Assembly: GCA_028866275.1 (NCBI GenBank)
Contig: JAGWIK010000006.1
Location: 40,893 to 104,892 of the forward strand
DNA: 64,000 nt
Direction of reading: 5' to 3'
Origin: Alphaproteobacteria bacterium
GTDB lineage: Bacteria > Pseudomonadota > Alphaproteobacteria > UBA9219
In this document: piece after piece, positions 34,007-43,622 of the stretch
Numbering within the stretch: the first letter of the stretch is position 1
Layout of the letters: each line of letters begins with the position of its first letter
Position numbers and translations under genes: made by a program
The notes under the pieces: model-generated
Database searches by the model: none
What the model was told of the DNA's origin: nothing
What the model saw: the letters and a program-made list of their open reading frames with translations, nothing else

Positions 34007-34498
34007 TCAAATGGGTTCAGGCTCGACGACCGGCTTGCCGCCCATACCCAGAGGGGCAAAAGTCACCGGCCTGCGGTGATTGGCGGCATAAACATTATCG
34101 GCGTAAAGCATCAACGCATCGACTGCCAGTGCGGCCAACGAAGTCTCGCCTATTTGGCGAAGTGCCTTTTCAGATTCAGACTTAGTGACATCATCGGCTA
34201 ATTTAATATGTTCAGGGACAAACAATTCGATGACCCCTCGACCACTCCCATTGACGTAATAGCCGGAATGGCGCGTAACGCGGTCTACGGGAACGGCAGA
34301 GGCGAACAGCAAAAGCAGCCTTTTACGCTTGAGATCGGCGATCATTTCCCTGGCCGCGGCTTCCAAGTCCTTGGACGACAACAGGGGGTGGGCGACACCG
34401 GAAATATTTTCCCCGTCCTGCATCCAGTTGCGGACACGCTTGAACAATTCGGTATCGCTGTGTGGAATTTCGATGTTATCGATGATGATGCTGGGCAT
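34007..34498 (-). CDS. Hypothetical cytoplasmic protein
   Basis: A 163-residue protein with no signal peptide or TM. It has an N-terminal IIIDNIEIPHSDTELFKRVR, a basic helix LKRKRLLLLFASAVPVDRV, and a glycine-rich beta segment HSGYYVNGSGRGVIELFVPE. The ribosome site AGGAGG stands seven bases before ATG 34498, among the best in the window, so the gene is probably well translated. No family recognised. It sits 57 bp downstream of guaB on the same strand and could be co-transcribed with it. Confidence 0.72.
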   Translation of the reverse strand: MPSIIIDNIEIPHSDTELFKRVRNWMQDGENISGVAHPLLSSKDLEAAAREMIADLKRKRLLLLFASAVPVDRVTRHSGYYVNGSGRGVIELFVPEHIKLADDVTKSESEKALRQIGETSLAALAVDALMLYADNVYAANHRRPVTFAPLGMGGKPVVEPEPI

Positions 34499-34555
34499 AA
34501 AAACCTCCTGCTTAATGGGATAGACTATATGGCGAGGCTTTTACCACCCGGCAGC

Positions 34556-36094
<1,539 letters not shown>

Positions 36095-36115
36095 TTATAT
36101 TGATTGCGCGTTACG

Positions 36116-36141
36116 GGCGTTTATTGCTAGCAATAAACGCC
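36116..36141. promoter_or_regulatory. Perfect 26-bp palindrome, candidate operator or hairpin
   Basis: GGCGTTTATTGCT and its exact reverse complement AGCAATAAACGCC abut with no spacer, centred at 36128/36129. It lies 15 bp before the glycosyltransferase start (36157) and about 100 bp upstream of guaB. There is no T-run, so it is not a normal terminator. As DNA it is large enough for a dimeric repressor; as RNA it would form a very stable hairpin close to the initiation site. Confidence 0.6.
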
Positions 36142-36156
36142 TATCCCGAATTATGC

Positions 36157-37722
36157 ATGCATCGCATCCTTTATATACGCCACCGGCGCGCCAATGACTT
36201 GTCAGATGCCTTTCGCCTGAACCAGGACGAATGGGTCAAGGCCTTGGCGTTGCAAGCCGAAGTCACGATTTTCGACGCGGATTTTGATCTGGAACCGGCC
36301 TGCGACCGCGTGCAGCCCGATTTTATTATTTATGAATCGCCGTTATTCAACGCCGTTCCGTTGAATATCCAAAACCCGCGCGCGCAACCGCAAATTCCGC
36401 GTTTCGGCCTTCTGACCCAGGACCCGATTTGCGGCACACGTGTGGCGTTTCTGCGCATGCTCGACGCCTTGGGCGCGTTCTGGATATTGTCGCACCTGCC
36501 CGAAGCCACGATACGCCAATCGCCCGAATTCGCGCCGCGCCTGATATCGATTCCGATGTTTTTTGATGCCGCGATATTCCGCGATTACGGTTTGGACAAA
36601 GACATTCCCGTCAGCGTATTCGGCGGATTGATCGCGCCCGAAATATATCATTGGCGCGCGGCGACGGCGCGCGCGGCAAGCGATAAATTCCCGACTTTTA
36701 TCTATGCCAGCTCCGGCTATACCAAACCCGCGCCGCGTCATAAATTCGCGGTGGCGGGCGAAGCCTATGCACGGATGCTGAACCGGTCGCATTTTTCGCT
36801 GGCCGACCCGACGCGGCTGGATTACCCCGTGCGCAAGATTCTGGAAATCCCCGCCTGCGGCGCGATATTAGTTGCACCCGATGCGCCGTGCCTGCGGCCT
36901 TATGGATTCCGCGACATGGAAAACTGCCTTCTGGGCGAAGGCGATGTCTTGATGGACAAAATCGCTGCCGTTGCCGACGATCCCGTTTTGTACGACACAA
37001 TCCGCCGCGCCGGACACGATCACGTTCATGCGCGTTTCCGCCGCGAAAACTGGCGCGGCATTCTTGATTTTTACGACTGTTTCAGAAATCTGCGCCCCGG
37101 CGAAACCCTGCGGCAAAATGGCGTGCTGGGTACGCATCGCGCCGCGCCTGTTGCCGCGGCATCATATGCGGCGATTGACGCACATTTGCCCGCCAGCGAG
37201 ATTTCAGCCTTTCTTGGTCGCTGGCTTGAGGCCTTAAGCGCGCCGGACGGGCTGCGCCGCGATGCGGATTTTCTGAAAATTCCCGATTGGCTTTTGCATA
37301 TGGAAGAACCTTTCGTGCTGAACGGCATTGCCGTCCTGTTGAAAGGCGACGCCGCGCAAGCAAGGGAATTACTGGTATTGCCGCAGCGCATGCGCGCGGA
37401 ACAAACCGGCTTTACCGACTACGACCCGGAAGAAATCGCGTGGCTGATGATTGTCGCCGCATTGACGGGCGATAGCGCCCTGTCCGCATTGACGCGCCGC
37501 GAAAGCGAAAAAATACGCCATGTCAGCCTGCGCCGCGTGGCATGGCTGGGACAGGTTCTGGCGGCAGGTGGAAATACCGCAAACCCGCCGCCGGATGTTT
37601 TGTGCGCCGCGCCGGATGACCGCGTTTCCATTCATCGCACGGGGCAAATGAATTTCGCCGGCTGGATGGCTTTGATCCGGCGCGTTCTGGCCGCCAACGG
37701 GCAAGACGGATTATTAAAATAA
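36157..37722 (+). CDS. CgeB/YkvP-like glycosyltransferase
   Basis: A 521-residue protein. The first 320 residues resemble the GT-B glycosyltransferases of the CgeB/YkvP group (PF13524): MHRILYIRHRRANDLSDAFR at the N terminus and a C-terminal domain with FSLADPTRLDYPVRKILEIP, then CGAILVAPDAPCLRPYGFRD. The last 190 residues are helical and unassigned, possibly TPR-like. The frame extends 19 codons upstream from a TTG, but this would run through the palindrome; ATG 36157 is preferred. No Shine-Dalgarno is visible. Outside the main EPS locus; target unknown. Confidence 0.72.
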   Translation: MHRILYIRHRRANDLSDAFRLNQDEWVKALALQAEVTIFDADFDLEPACDRVQPDFIIYESPLFNAVPLNIQNPRAQPQIPRFGLLTQDPICGTRVAFLRMLDALGAFWILSHLPEATIRQSPEFAPRLISIPMFFDAAIFRDYGLDKDIPVSVFGGLIAPEIYHWRAATARAASDKFPTFIYASSGYTKPAPRHKFAVAGEAYARMLNRSHFSLADPTRLDYPVRKILEIPACGAILVAPDAPCLRPYGFRDMENCLLGEGDVLMDKIAAVADDPVLYDTIRRAGHDHVHARFRRENWRGILDFYDCFRNLRPGETLRQNGVLGTHRAAPVAAASYAAIDAHLPASEISAFLGRWLEALSAPDGLRRDADFLKIPDWLLHMEEPFVLNGIAVLLKGDAAQARELLVLPQRMRAEQTGFTDYDPEEIAWLMIVAALTGDSALSALTRRESEKIRHVSLRRVAWLGQVLAAGGNTANPPPDVLCAAPDDRVSIHRTGQMNFAGWMALIRRVLAANGQDGLLK

Positions 37723-38796
37723 GCACAAAAAGTCGGTCCATGGCGCGACGCGTTGCGACCATTGGTAATGGGCGTGGAAAAAGTCGACCTGACGACGCAA
37801 CGCGGATTCGTCACGCGACCGCAGAACATCCACAACATGTGCGGCGAAGGCATCATAATCAATGGGCATATCGAAACGCGTTTGATCGTCGGGCGCGTCG
37901 ATGGGAATCAACCGCGCGAACCCCGCCGCCGTTTCGGGCAAAGCCGCGCGCGATGTGGCGACCGCCGACAGACCCGATGCCAGAGCTTCGATCAACGCGA
38001 TGCAGGATGTTTCCGGCCACGGGTTGGGGGCTAAAAACACCGATGCGCGTTTCATGCGCGCGGCAAGTTCGCCCTGCCCCACCATTCCCACATGCGCAAT
38101 ATTGGGCAGGCCGCGCAACCAGTCGATATAGGCCGCGTCTTTTTCCGGATCGCGCGACGGGTCAAGATTGCAATACATTTCGACCAGAAAATCTTTGCAA
38201 TGGGGCCGGATTTTTTCCAGCAGCGGCGCAATATGGAACGCGCCGCGCGCGAACGACCCCGCGAACAGAAAAACGGGCGGCGAAGATTTGGCGGGCAGAA
38301 TGTCCGCACCGGCCGGAAACGAAGCCGCCACCGCCGGATTCATCGCGTTGCGAATGACGGTTTGCCGCCAATGCGGGCGCGCGGATGGGGCGTTGACGCG
38401 TTGCTGCCAGTCGCTGACATAGACCACGCCGTCGAACGCGTCGAGCGCGGGGGTAAAGGGATGCGCAAATGCGCTTTCATGCATCCAGGCGATCAACGGT
38501 TTTTTGGTATGGGCGCGGACAAGTTCGACCAGTTCGCGACTCCACCGTCCGCAGAAAATATAAGCGTCATAGCCGCCGCGTTCGATTTCATCGCCAAGCT
38601 GCGGCAACGGCAACGACGCGATGCCGTGCGCGGCGCAGGGCGCCGTAACACGATTGAAAAAAGTGCACGCAACGCCGGATTTTTGCAATTCGCGCGCCAG
38701 AAAACACACGGCCGACGTCGTACCGCCCAGCGGTTCGTCTTTTTCCGGACGCGCGGCGTCGTAGTGATAAACAAAGTCGATGAAGGCAATTTTCAT
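37714..38796 (-). CDS. GT4/GT1-like glycosyltransferase
   Basis: A 360-residue GT-B enzyme. The N terminus KIAFIDFVYHYDAARPEKDE followed by GGTTSAVCFLARELQKSG is GT4-like, and IAWMHESAFAHPFTPALDAF lies in the first domain; the C-terminal donor site is APNPWPETSCIALIEALASG with the E-x7-E pattern. ATG 38796 is chosen as start because the upstream 30 codons do not look like a glycosyltransferase. Its 3' end overlaps the convergent gene at 36157 by 9 bp. The pair of glycosyltransferases facing each other here may belong to one surface-glycan pathway. Confidence 0.87.
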   Translation of the reverse strand: MKIAFIDFVYHYDAARPEKDEPLGGTTSAVCFLARELQKSGVACTFFNRVTAPCAAHGIASLPLPQLGDEIERGGYDAYIFCGRWSRELVELVRAHTKKPLIAWMHESAFAHPFTPALDAFDGVVYVSDWQQRVNAPSARPHWRQTVIRNAMNPAVAASFPAGADILPAKSSPPVFLFAGSFARGAFHIAPLLEKIRPHCKDFLVEMYCNLDPSRDPEKDAAYIDWLRGLPNIAHVGMVGQGELAARMKRASVFLAPNPWPETSCIALIEALASGLSAVATSRAALPETAAGFARLIPIDAPDDQTRFDMPIDYDAFAAHVVDVLRSRDESALRRQVDFFHAHYQWSQRVAPWTDFLCLF

Positions 38797-38960
38797 GAAA
38801 AAGGGGATTCTCAAACAGGGATGAAGGGAGTATAGTGCGACGAGCGTTCCATGCAATTCCCATCGCGCAAAGCGGATGGAAGCCAATCCGGTTCGGAATG
38901 GCTGCAGGTATGGTTGACCTTTGACGTTTCAACCCATCATCATGAAAGGTGACGATCACG

Positions 38961-39779
38961 ATGACAGATAAGCTTTTTTCCCGGCGTCAATTTCTTGCGA
39001 CAGGATTGCTGGCCTCGATGGTCGCGTCGACGCCTTTGCTTGCCGCGACGAAGTCCCTCGCCGCCATTCCCGTGCCGATGGTCAAGCCGCGGCCGCCGCG
39101 TCTTTTGATGCTGGATGCCGGACATGGCGGGCGCGATCCCGGGGCGATTGGCCGGTCGGGCACTTATGAAAAACACGTTACGCTCGACCTGGCGCGTCGC
39201 ATGGCCGACATCCTGTCGGGCAAGCCGGGCGTGACGGTCAAGCTGACGCGCGACGATGATGTATTCTTGCCGCTGGAAGAACGCGTGCGCATCAGCCGCG
39301 ACGCGCATGCCGACCTGTTCATGTCCGTGCATGCCGACAGCGCGCCTAACGAGTCGGCGCACGGATTATCGGTTTACACCCTGTCCCCCAAGGCTTCGGA
39401 CAATTTCGCGCAGCACCTCGCCGACAGCGAAAACAGCGCCGACATGGCGGGCGGGCTTGATCTGCCCCCGGCGGACAAGGATGTCACGGCTATTTTAACC
39501 GACCTGACGGCGCGCCACACCCGCAACACCGCATTGCATGCGCGCGCCAGCTTTGTCGACATGGTAGGGAAAAACTGGCACTTGCTGGACAACCCCATGC
39601 GCGCCGCGAATTTTGTCGTTTTACGCGCGCCGGACGTGCCGTCGATGCTGGTTGAAACCGGCTTTTTATCGAACCCGCATGACGAAGCGATTTTACGGCA
39701 ACCGGAAGAGCGCGCCAGAATTGCCCGCATTATGGCGCATGATCTGGCGACGATTCTGGACAGTCCGCTTTTCGCCTGA
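38961..39779 (+). CDS. N-acetylmuramoyl-L-alanine amidase (AmiC-like, Tat signal)
   Basis: Zinc amidase (Amidase_3) that cuts peptide stems from peptidoglycan during cell separation. The N terminus has a Tat-type signal, SRRQFLATGLLASMVASTPL, as in E. coli AmiA/AmiC. Zinc and catalytic residues are visible: His in LDAGHGGRDPGAIG, Glu in GTYEKHVTLDLA, His in FMSVHADSAPN, and Glu in MLVETGFLSN. Single-domain protein without AMIN domain (about 272 aa from ATG 38961; GTG 38949 is also possible). Monocistronic. Confidence 0.94.
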   Translation: MTDKLFSRRQFLATGLLASMVASTPLLAATKSLAAIPVPMVKPRPPRLLMLDAGHGGRDPGAIGRSGTYEKHVTLDLARRMADILSGKPGVTVKLTRDDDVFLPLEERVRISRDAHADLFMSVHADSAPNESAHGLSVYTLSPKASDNFAQHLADSENSADMAGGLDLPPADKDVTAILTDLTARHTRNTALHARASFVDMVGKNWHLLDNPMRAANFVVLRAPDVPSMLVETGFLSNPHDEAILRQPEERARIARIMAHDLATILDSPLFA

Positions 39780-39780
39780 A

Positions 39781-40341
39781 TTATTCGACCGTCATCAGCC
39801 CGTGCGCCTGCGCCCGTTCGAGGAAGGCGATTTCATCAGGCGTCGGCTGGCGTCCCAGAATGTGGTTGCGTTGCGGGAAACGGCCAAAGCGGTGGACGAT
39901 TTCGTAATTATTTTCCGCCAGCGATAGCCAGTCGGTCTCGCGCGCGCGTTCGCGGATATAGAACAGGGCGAGTTTCTGGTCGCCCATGCTTTCGGAATTG
40001 AGAAACGGCAGATAGAAAAGCAATTTATATTGCTTGTCGATGCGGTCGTCGAAATGTTTGATAATGGCGTCGCGCGCCAGTTCCAACGCCATATCGTCGG
40101 CGGCAAATGCGCGCGGCGTACCACGGAACATGCGGCGCGGAAACTGGTCGAGCAACAGCATGAGGCCCAGCATGCCTTCGGGCGTTTCTTCCCACGCTTT
40201 AAGCTGGCCGGAAACGGCCTGTTCATAAAGCCCGGAAAAACGGCGGGCAATTTCCGCGTCAAGGGCCGGATCGCTGGAAAACCAGCGATTTTGGCCAACT
40301 TCATAGATCCAGAAATTAAGAATATCTTCTGCGCTGCCCAT
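39781..40341 (-). CDS. DUF924 family protein
   Basis: An all-helical 186-residue cytoplasmic protein of unknown function. Hallmarks are ILNFWIYEVGQNRWFSSDPA, the central LLLDQFPRRMFRGTPRAFA, and LAENNYEIVHRFGRFPQRNH, all conserved in DUF924, whose fold is TPR-like. Length and start (ATG 40341) agree with the family. It faces the amidase gene, with 1 bp between the stops, and is divergent from the TPR gene. Confidence 0.93.
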   Translation of the reverse strand: MGSAEDILNFWIYEVGQNRWFSSDPALDAEIARRFSGLYEQAVSGQLKAWEETPEGMLGLMLLLDQFPRRMFRGTPRAFAADDMALELARDAIIKHFDDRIDKQYKLLFYLPFLNSESMGDQKLALFYIRERARETDWLSLAENNYEIVHRFGRFPQRNHILGRQPTPDEIAFLERAQAHGLMTVE

Positions 40342-40574
40342 AGACGCCAGCCGCCCTGTTTTACGTTTAAGGTGCGTCCATTATAACGCGGGAAAGTTAC
40401 GAATAAATTACCGAATCTTTCCGATGCGTTTTGTCATACCGGGAAATGGTTCACAAACACTTAAAATGCCGGATATCAAGAAAGCGGGCAGACGTTAACA
40501 AAATGTGGAACTGCGCCCCATCCTATCGTATCTTGATTGCGGTTCGATTCACGCATCTGTCCTTTTCCGCTTTC

Positions 40575-43500
40575 ATGCGCAATAAAATTGCCTTTGCCGC
40601 GTCGCTCGCCGCTCTTGCAAGCGGGCTTGCTTTCGCCAGCATTCCCGCTTTCGCCGGGAATGAAGGCGTGGTCACGACCGCTGCGCCGGCGACAGCCGTC
40701 ACCGTACGCGGCGGCGCGCATAAAGATTTCGACCGCGTGGTTTTCGATTGGCCGCGACGGATCCATTATCATCTGCAACATGACAACGCGCAGGCTTCCG
40801 TCACATTTGACGCCGCGGGACAAATGCGCTTTACGCCGTTTCTGCAATCCCACCTGACCCGCGCGCGCGACTTTGCCGCGCACACGGATGCCGACGGCCA
40901 TGTCGTGGTATCTTTTGCCGTCGCCCCCGAGGCCAGATTAACGGACTTCACCAGCGGCAATTCCGTCGTCGTCGATATCGCCGGCGCGACCGCACCCGCG
41001 ACGACGACAAAAACGACACCGCAGCCAGCCGCAATAAAAGCACCGGCACCCCGGATATCGACCCCGCCGCCGGCACCGGAAAAACCGGCCTCTGCTAAAA
41101 CGCCTTTGGTCAAAACGCCTCCGGTCAAAACACCTGTGCCGCCACAACCTGCCGCGAGTCCAGCGGCCACGCCTGCCGCAGCTCCTGCCACGCCGGCCCC
41201 CGCCACCGAAGCCGCGTCTTTTCTTCCGGCTGTCAAGGAAACGCCGACATTGATCGCCGTTTTCGACCCGCGCATCGCCACGCGCGCCGTCATTTATAAT
41301 CGCGCCGACTATGGCTATATTATCTTCGAACGCAAACTGGCTCTGTCCGTTTCCGACCTGACGGGCGGCTCGGCGGCGCATATCGATCTGCAACCGCTCG
41401 ATTTACCCGACAACACGGGTTACCGCTTCCCCCTGCCGCCCGACACCGCCCTGACCGCGACACGCGACGGCACGGCATGGAAATTATTCGTGGCGACGCC
41501 TCAACCCGAATTGCCGGTTACAACAGACCTTATCGCCCAACCCGATTTCGCCCTGGGCGCGCGGTTGTTGCTGCCTTTGCCCGACCCGCCCGCGCCCATC
41601 CATATGGTCGATCCCGTCGTCGGAGATAATTTGCTGCTGATACCGCTGAGCGAAAGCGAGGCTTTCAATGTCGGCCGGCATATGGCTGACTTCAACATTC
41701 TTCCCGCGGCGCAAGGGCTGGTGATCAAACCTTTGACGGACAAAGTCGTCGCGCGCGACGTATCCGACGGCGTTGAAATCACGGCTGAAGGCGGGTTGAT
41801 GCTGTCGCCCTCGTCCGACACCGGATCGGCGCGCCAATCCGCGTCCAAGGCCAAGGCCGCCGCCGCGGGCAAATCTATTTTCGATTTCGCGACATGGGCG
41901 GGAAACCCGGGGGAAAGCTTTACCCAAACGCGCCAGAGGCTGCAACAAACCATCGTCGATGTGCCCGCCATCGAACGCAGCCGCGCCACGCTGGAACTGG
42001 CGCGCTTCTATTTCGCCCACGGCAATGGAGCCGAAGCGATAGGCTTGCTGAACATGCTGGCCGACGAAATACCCGATTTGCGCGCGCATGCCGATTTTCT
42101 GGCGCTTCTTGGCGCAGCGGATATCGTCGCCAACCGGCCCGAAGAAGGGTTAAGCGAGCTTGCGTCACCCCTGCTGCAGGGTCAGCAGGAAATCGAACTG
42201 TGGCAAGCCATCGGCCTGGCGCAGGAACGGAAATGGCCGGATGCGGAAGAAAAATTCGCGATTACGGAACCTATTCTGGCGGGTTATCCCGAACCGTTTT
42301 TTTCGCGCTATATGGTTCTGGCCATCGAAACAGCGCTGGCCGCGGGCAAGGATCACGAAGCGGCTGATTGGCTGAATTTCCTGACCAACGCTCCGCATAG
42401 CGATGCCATCGCCCCGGCTTTGAACTATCTGCAAGGCGTTATCGAGGCCAAGGCCGGACAGGCCTCGGCAGCCGAGCAATCATGGAAAGCGGCGGCGGCG
42501 TCGCGCGACCAGCTTTACCAAGTGCGCGCCGAGCTGGCATTGGTCGATCTGGGCGTTTCGACGGGTTCGCTGACGCCGGCGCAGGCCGCAGACCGTCTGG
42601 AAGCCATGCGCTTTGCCTGGCGCGGCGACGATCTGGAGGTCGATATTCTCCATCGCTTAGGTGATTTTTATATCGAGGCCAAGGATGTCAAAGATGGCCT
42701 TAATACGCTGGCGCAGGCCGTGGCTCTTTACCCTGAAAGCCCGCTGACCCCGCAGATTCATGCCGAGATGGCCAAGATTTTCCATGACGTCTTTTTGGGC
42801 AAGCTGGGCAAGAATTTATCGCCGCTGGACGCCTTGACGCTTTATCAGGAATATCGCGACCTGATGCCGACCGGCAAGGATGGCGACGCCATCATGCGCA
42901 ACCTTGCCGACCGTCTGGTCGCGGTCGATTTGCTCGATCAGGCCGCTTCGATTCTGGAAGATCTCGCCAAAAACCATTTACAGGGCGCGGACAAAGACCA
43001 TGTCGCCTTGCATCTGGCCGGCATCCGTCTGCTGGATCACAAACCGGCGGATGCGCTGTCCGCGCTTGACCTGCTGGGCAACGATGTCCTGACGCCCGCG
43101 CAACAAAGCGAACGCGATCTTTTGCGCGCCCGCGCCTTGATGGAACTGAACCGCGCCCCTGATGCGCTGGCGCTGCTGAAAGGCAATACCAGCCAGGGGG
43201 CCGAGATGCTGCGCGTCGATATCGCCATGCGCACCCAGCAATGGGGCGATGCCGCGACCGCGTTAATGACATTGATCGGCCCGCCCCCGCCGCCGGGTAA
43301 AAGCTTGACGCAGGATCAGGCCAACTGGCTGGTCAATGCAGCCATCGCTTATTCATTGGGGCAGGATCAGGCCGGGCTCGACAAGCTGGCGATCGATTAC
43401 AGCGCGGCCATGGCCTCGACGCCGCAAAACGCGACCTTCAATATGCTGACCCAACCCGACAAGACAGGAGAACTGCAAAATCTGGCGGCGGCGCAAGCGC

Positions 43501-43598
43501 AAATATCGCAAGTCGACCTGTTCCAGTCTTTCCTTAACAGTTATCGCACGATGTCCGACGATGCGACGCCTCCCGCGACGACGCCAGCCAAAAAATAG
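40575..43598 (+). CDS. Large periplasmic TPR-repeat protein
   Basis: A 1007-residue protein with a signal peptide (MRNKIAFAASLAALASGLAF to AFA) from ATG 40575. Residues about 30-140 have an AMIN-like beta fold (FDRVVFDWPRRIHYHLQH, and later VVDIAG); 145-220 are a Pro/Ala/Lys linker; from about 470 to the end come many TPR-like helical pairs (ARFYFAHGNGAEAIGLLNML, LGDFYIEAKDVKDGLNTLAQ, LARARALMELNRAPDALALL). Such proteins scaffold envelope complexes; no catalytic site is seen. It is 24 bp upstream of the alpha-2-macroglobulin-like gene, so the two are likely co-transcribed and may act together. Residues before M49 of the open frame are excluded because they would bury the signal. Confidence 0.83.
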   Translation: MRNKIAFAASLAALASGLAFASIPAFAGNEGVVTTAAPATAVTVRGGAHKDFDRVVFDWPRRIHYHLQHDNAQASVTFDAAGQMRFTPFLQSHLTRARDFAAHTDADGHVVVSFAVAPEARLTDFTSGNSVVVDIAGATAPATTTKTTPQPAAIKAPAPRISTPPPAPEKPASAKTPLVKTPPVKTPVPPQPAASPAATPAAAPATPAPATEAASFLPAVKETPTLIAVFDPRIATRAVIYNRADYGYIIFERKLALSVSDLTGGSAAHIDLQPLDLPDNTGYRFPLPPDTALTATRDGTAWKLFVATPQPELPVTTDLIAQPDFALGARLLLPLPDPPAPIHMVDPVVGDNLLLIPLSESEAFNVGRHMADFNILPAAQGLVIKPLTDKVVARDVSDGVEITAEGGLMLSPSSDTGSARQSASKAKAAAAGKSIFDFATWAGNPGESFTQTRQRLQQTIVDVPAIERSRATLELARFYFAHGNGAEAIGLLNMLADEIPDLRAHADFLALLGAADIVANRPEEGLSELASPLLQGQQEIELWQAIGLAQERKWPDAEEKFAITEPILAGYPEPFFSRYMVLAIETALAAGKDHEAADWLNFLTNAPHSDAIAPALNYLQGVIEAKAGQASAAEQSWKAAAASRDQLYQVRAELALVDLGVSTGSLTPAQAADRLEAMRFAWRGDDLEVDILHRLGDFYIEAKDVKDGLNTLAQAVALYPESPLTPQIHAEMAKIFHDVFLGKLGKNLSPLDALTLYQEYRDLMPTGKDGDAIMRNLADRLVAVDLLDQAASILEDLAKNHLQGADKDHVALHLAGIRLLDHKPADALSALDLLGNDVLTPAQQSERDLLRARALMELNRAPDALALLKGNTSQGAEMLRVDIAMRTQQWGDAATALMTLIGPPPPPGKSLTQDQANWLVNAAIAYSLGQDQAGLDKLAIDYSAAMASTPQNATFNMLTQPDKTGELQNLAAAQAQISQVDLFQSFLNSYRTMSDDATPPATTPAKK

Positions 43599-43622
43599 CC
43601 GGTCTGTGAATTATTCAACGCC

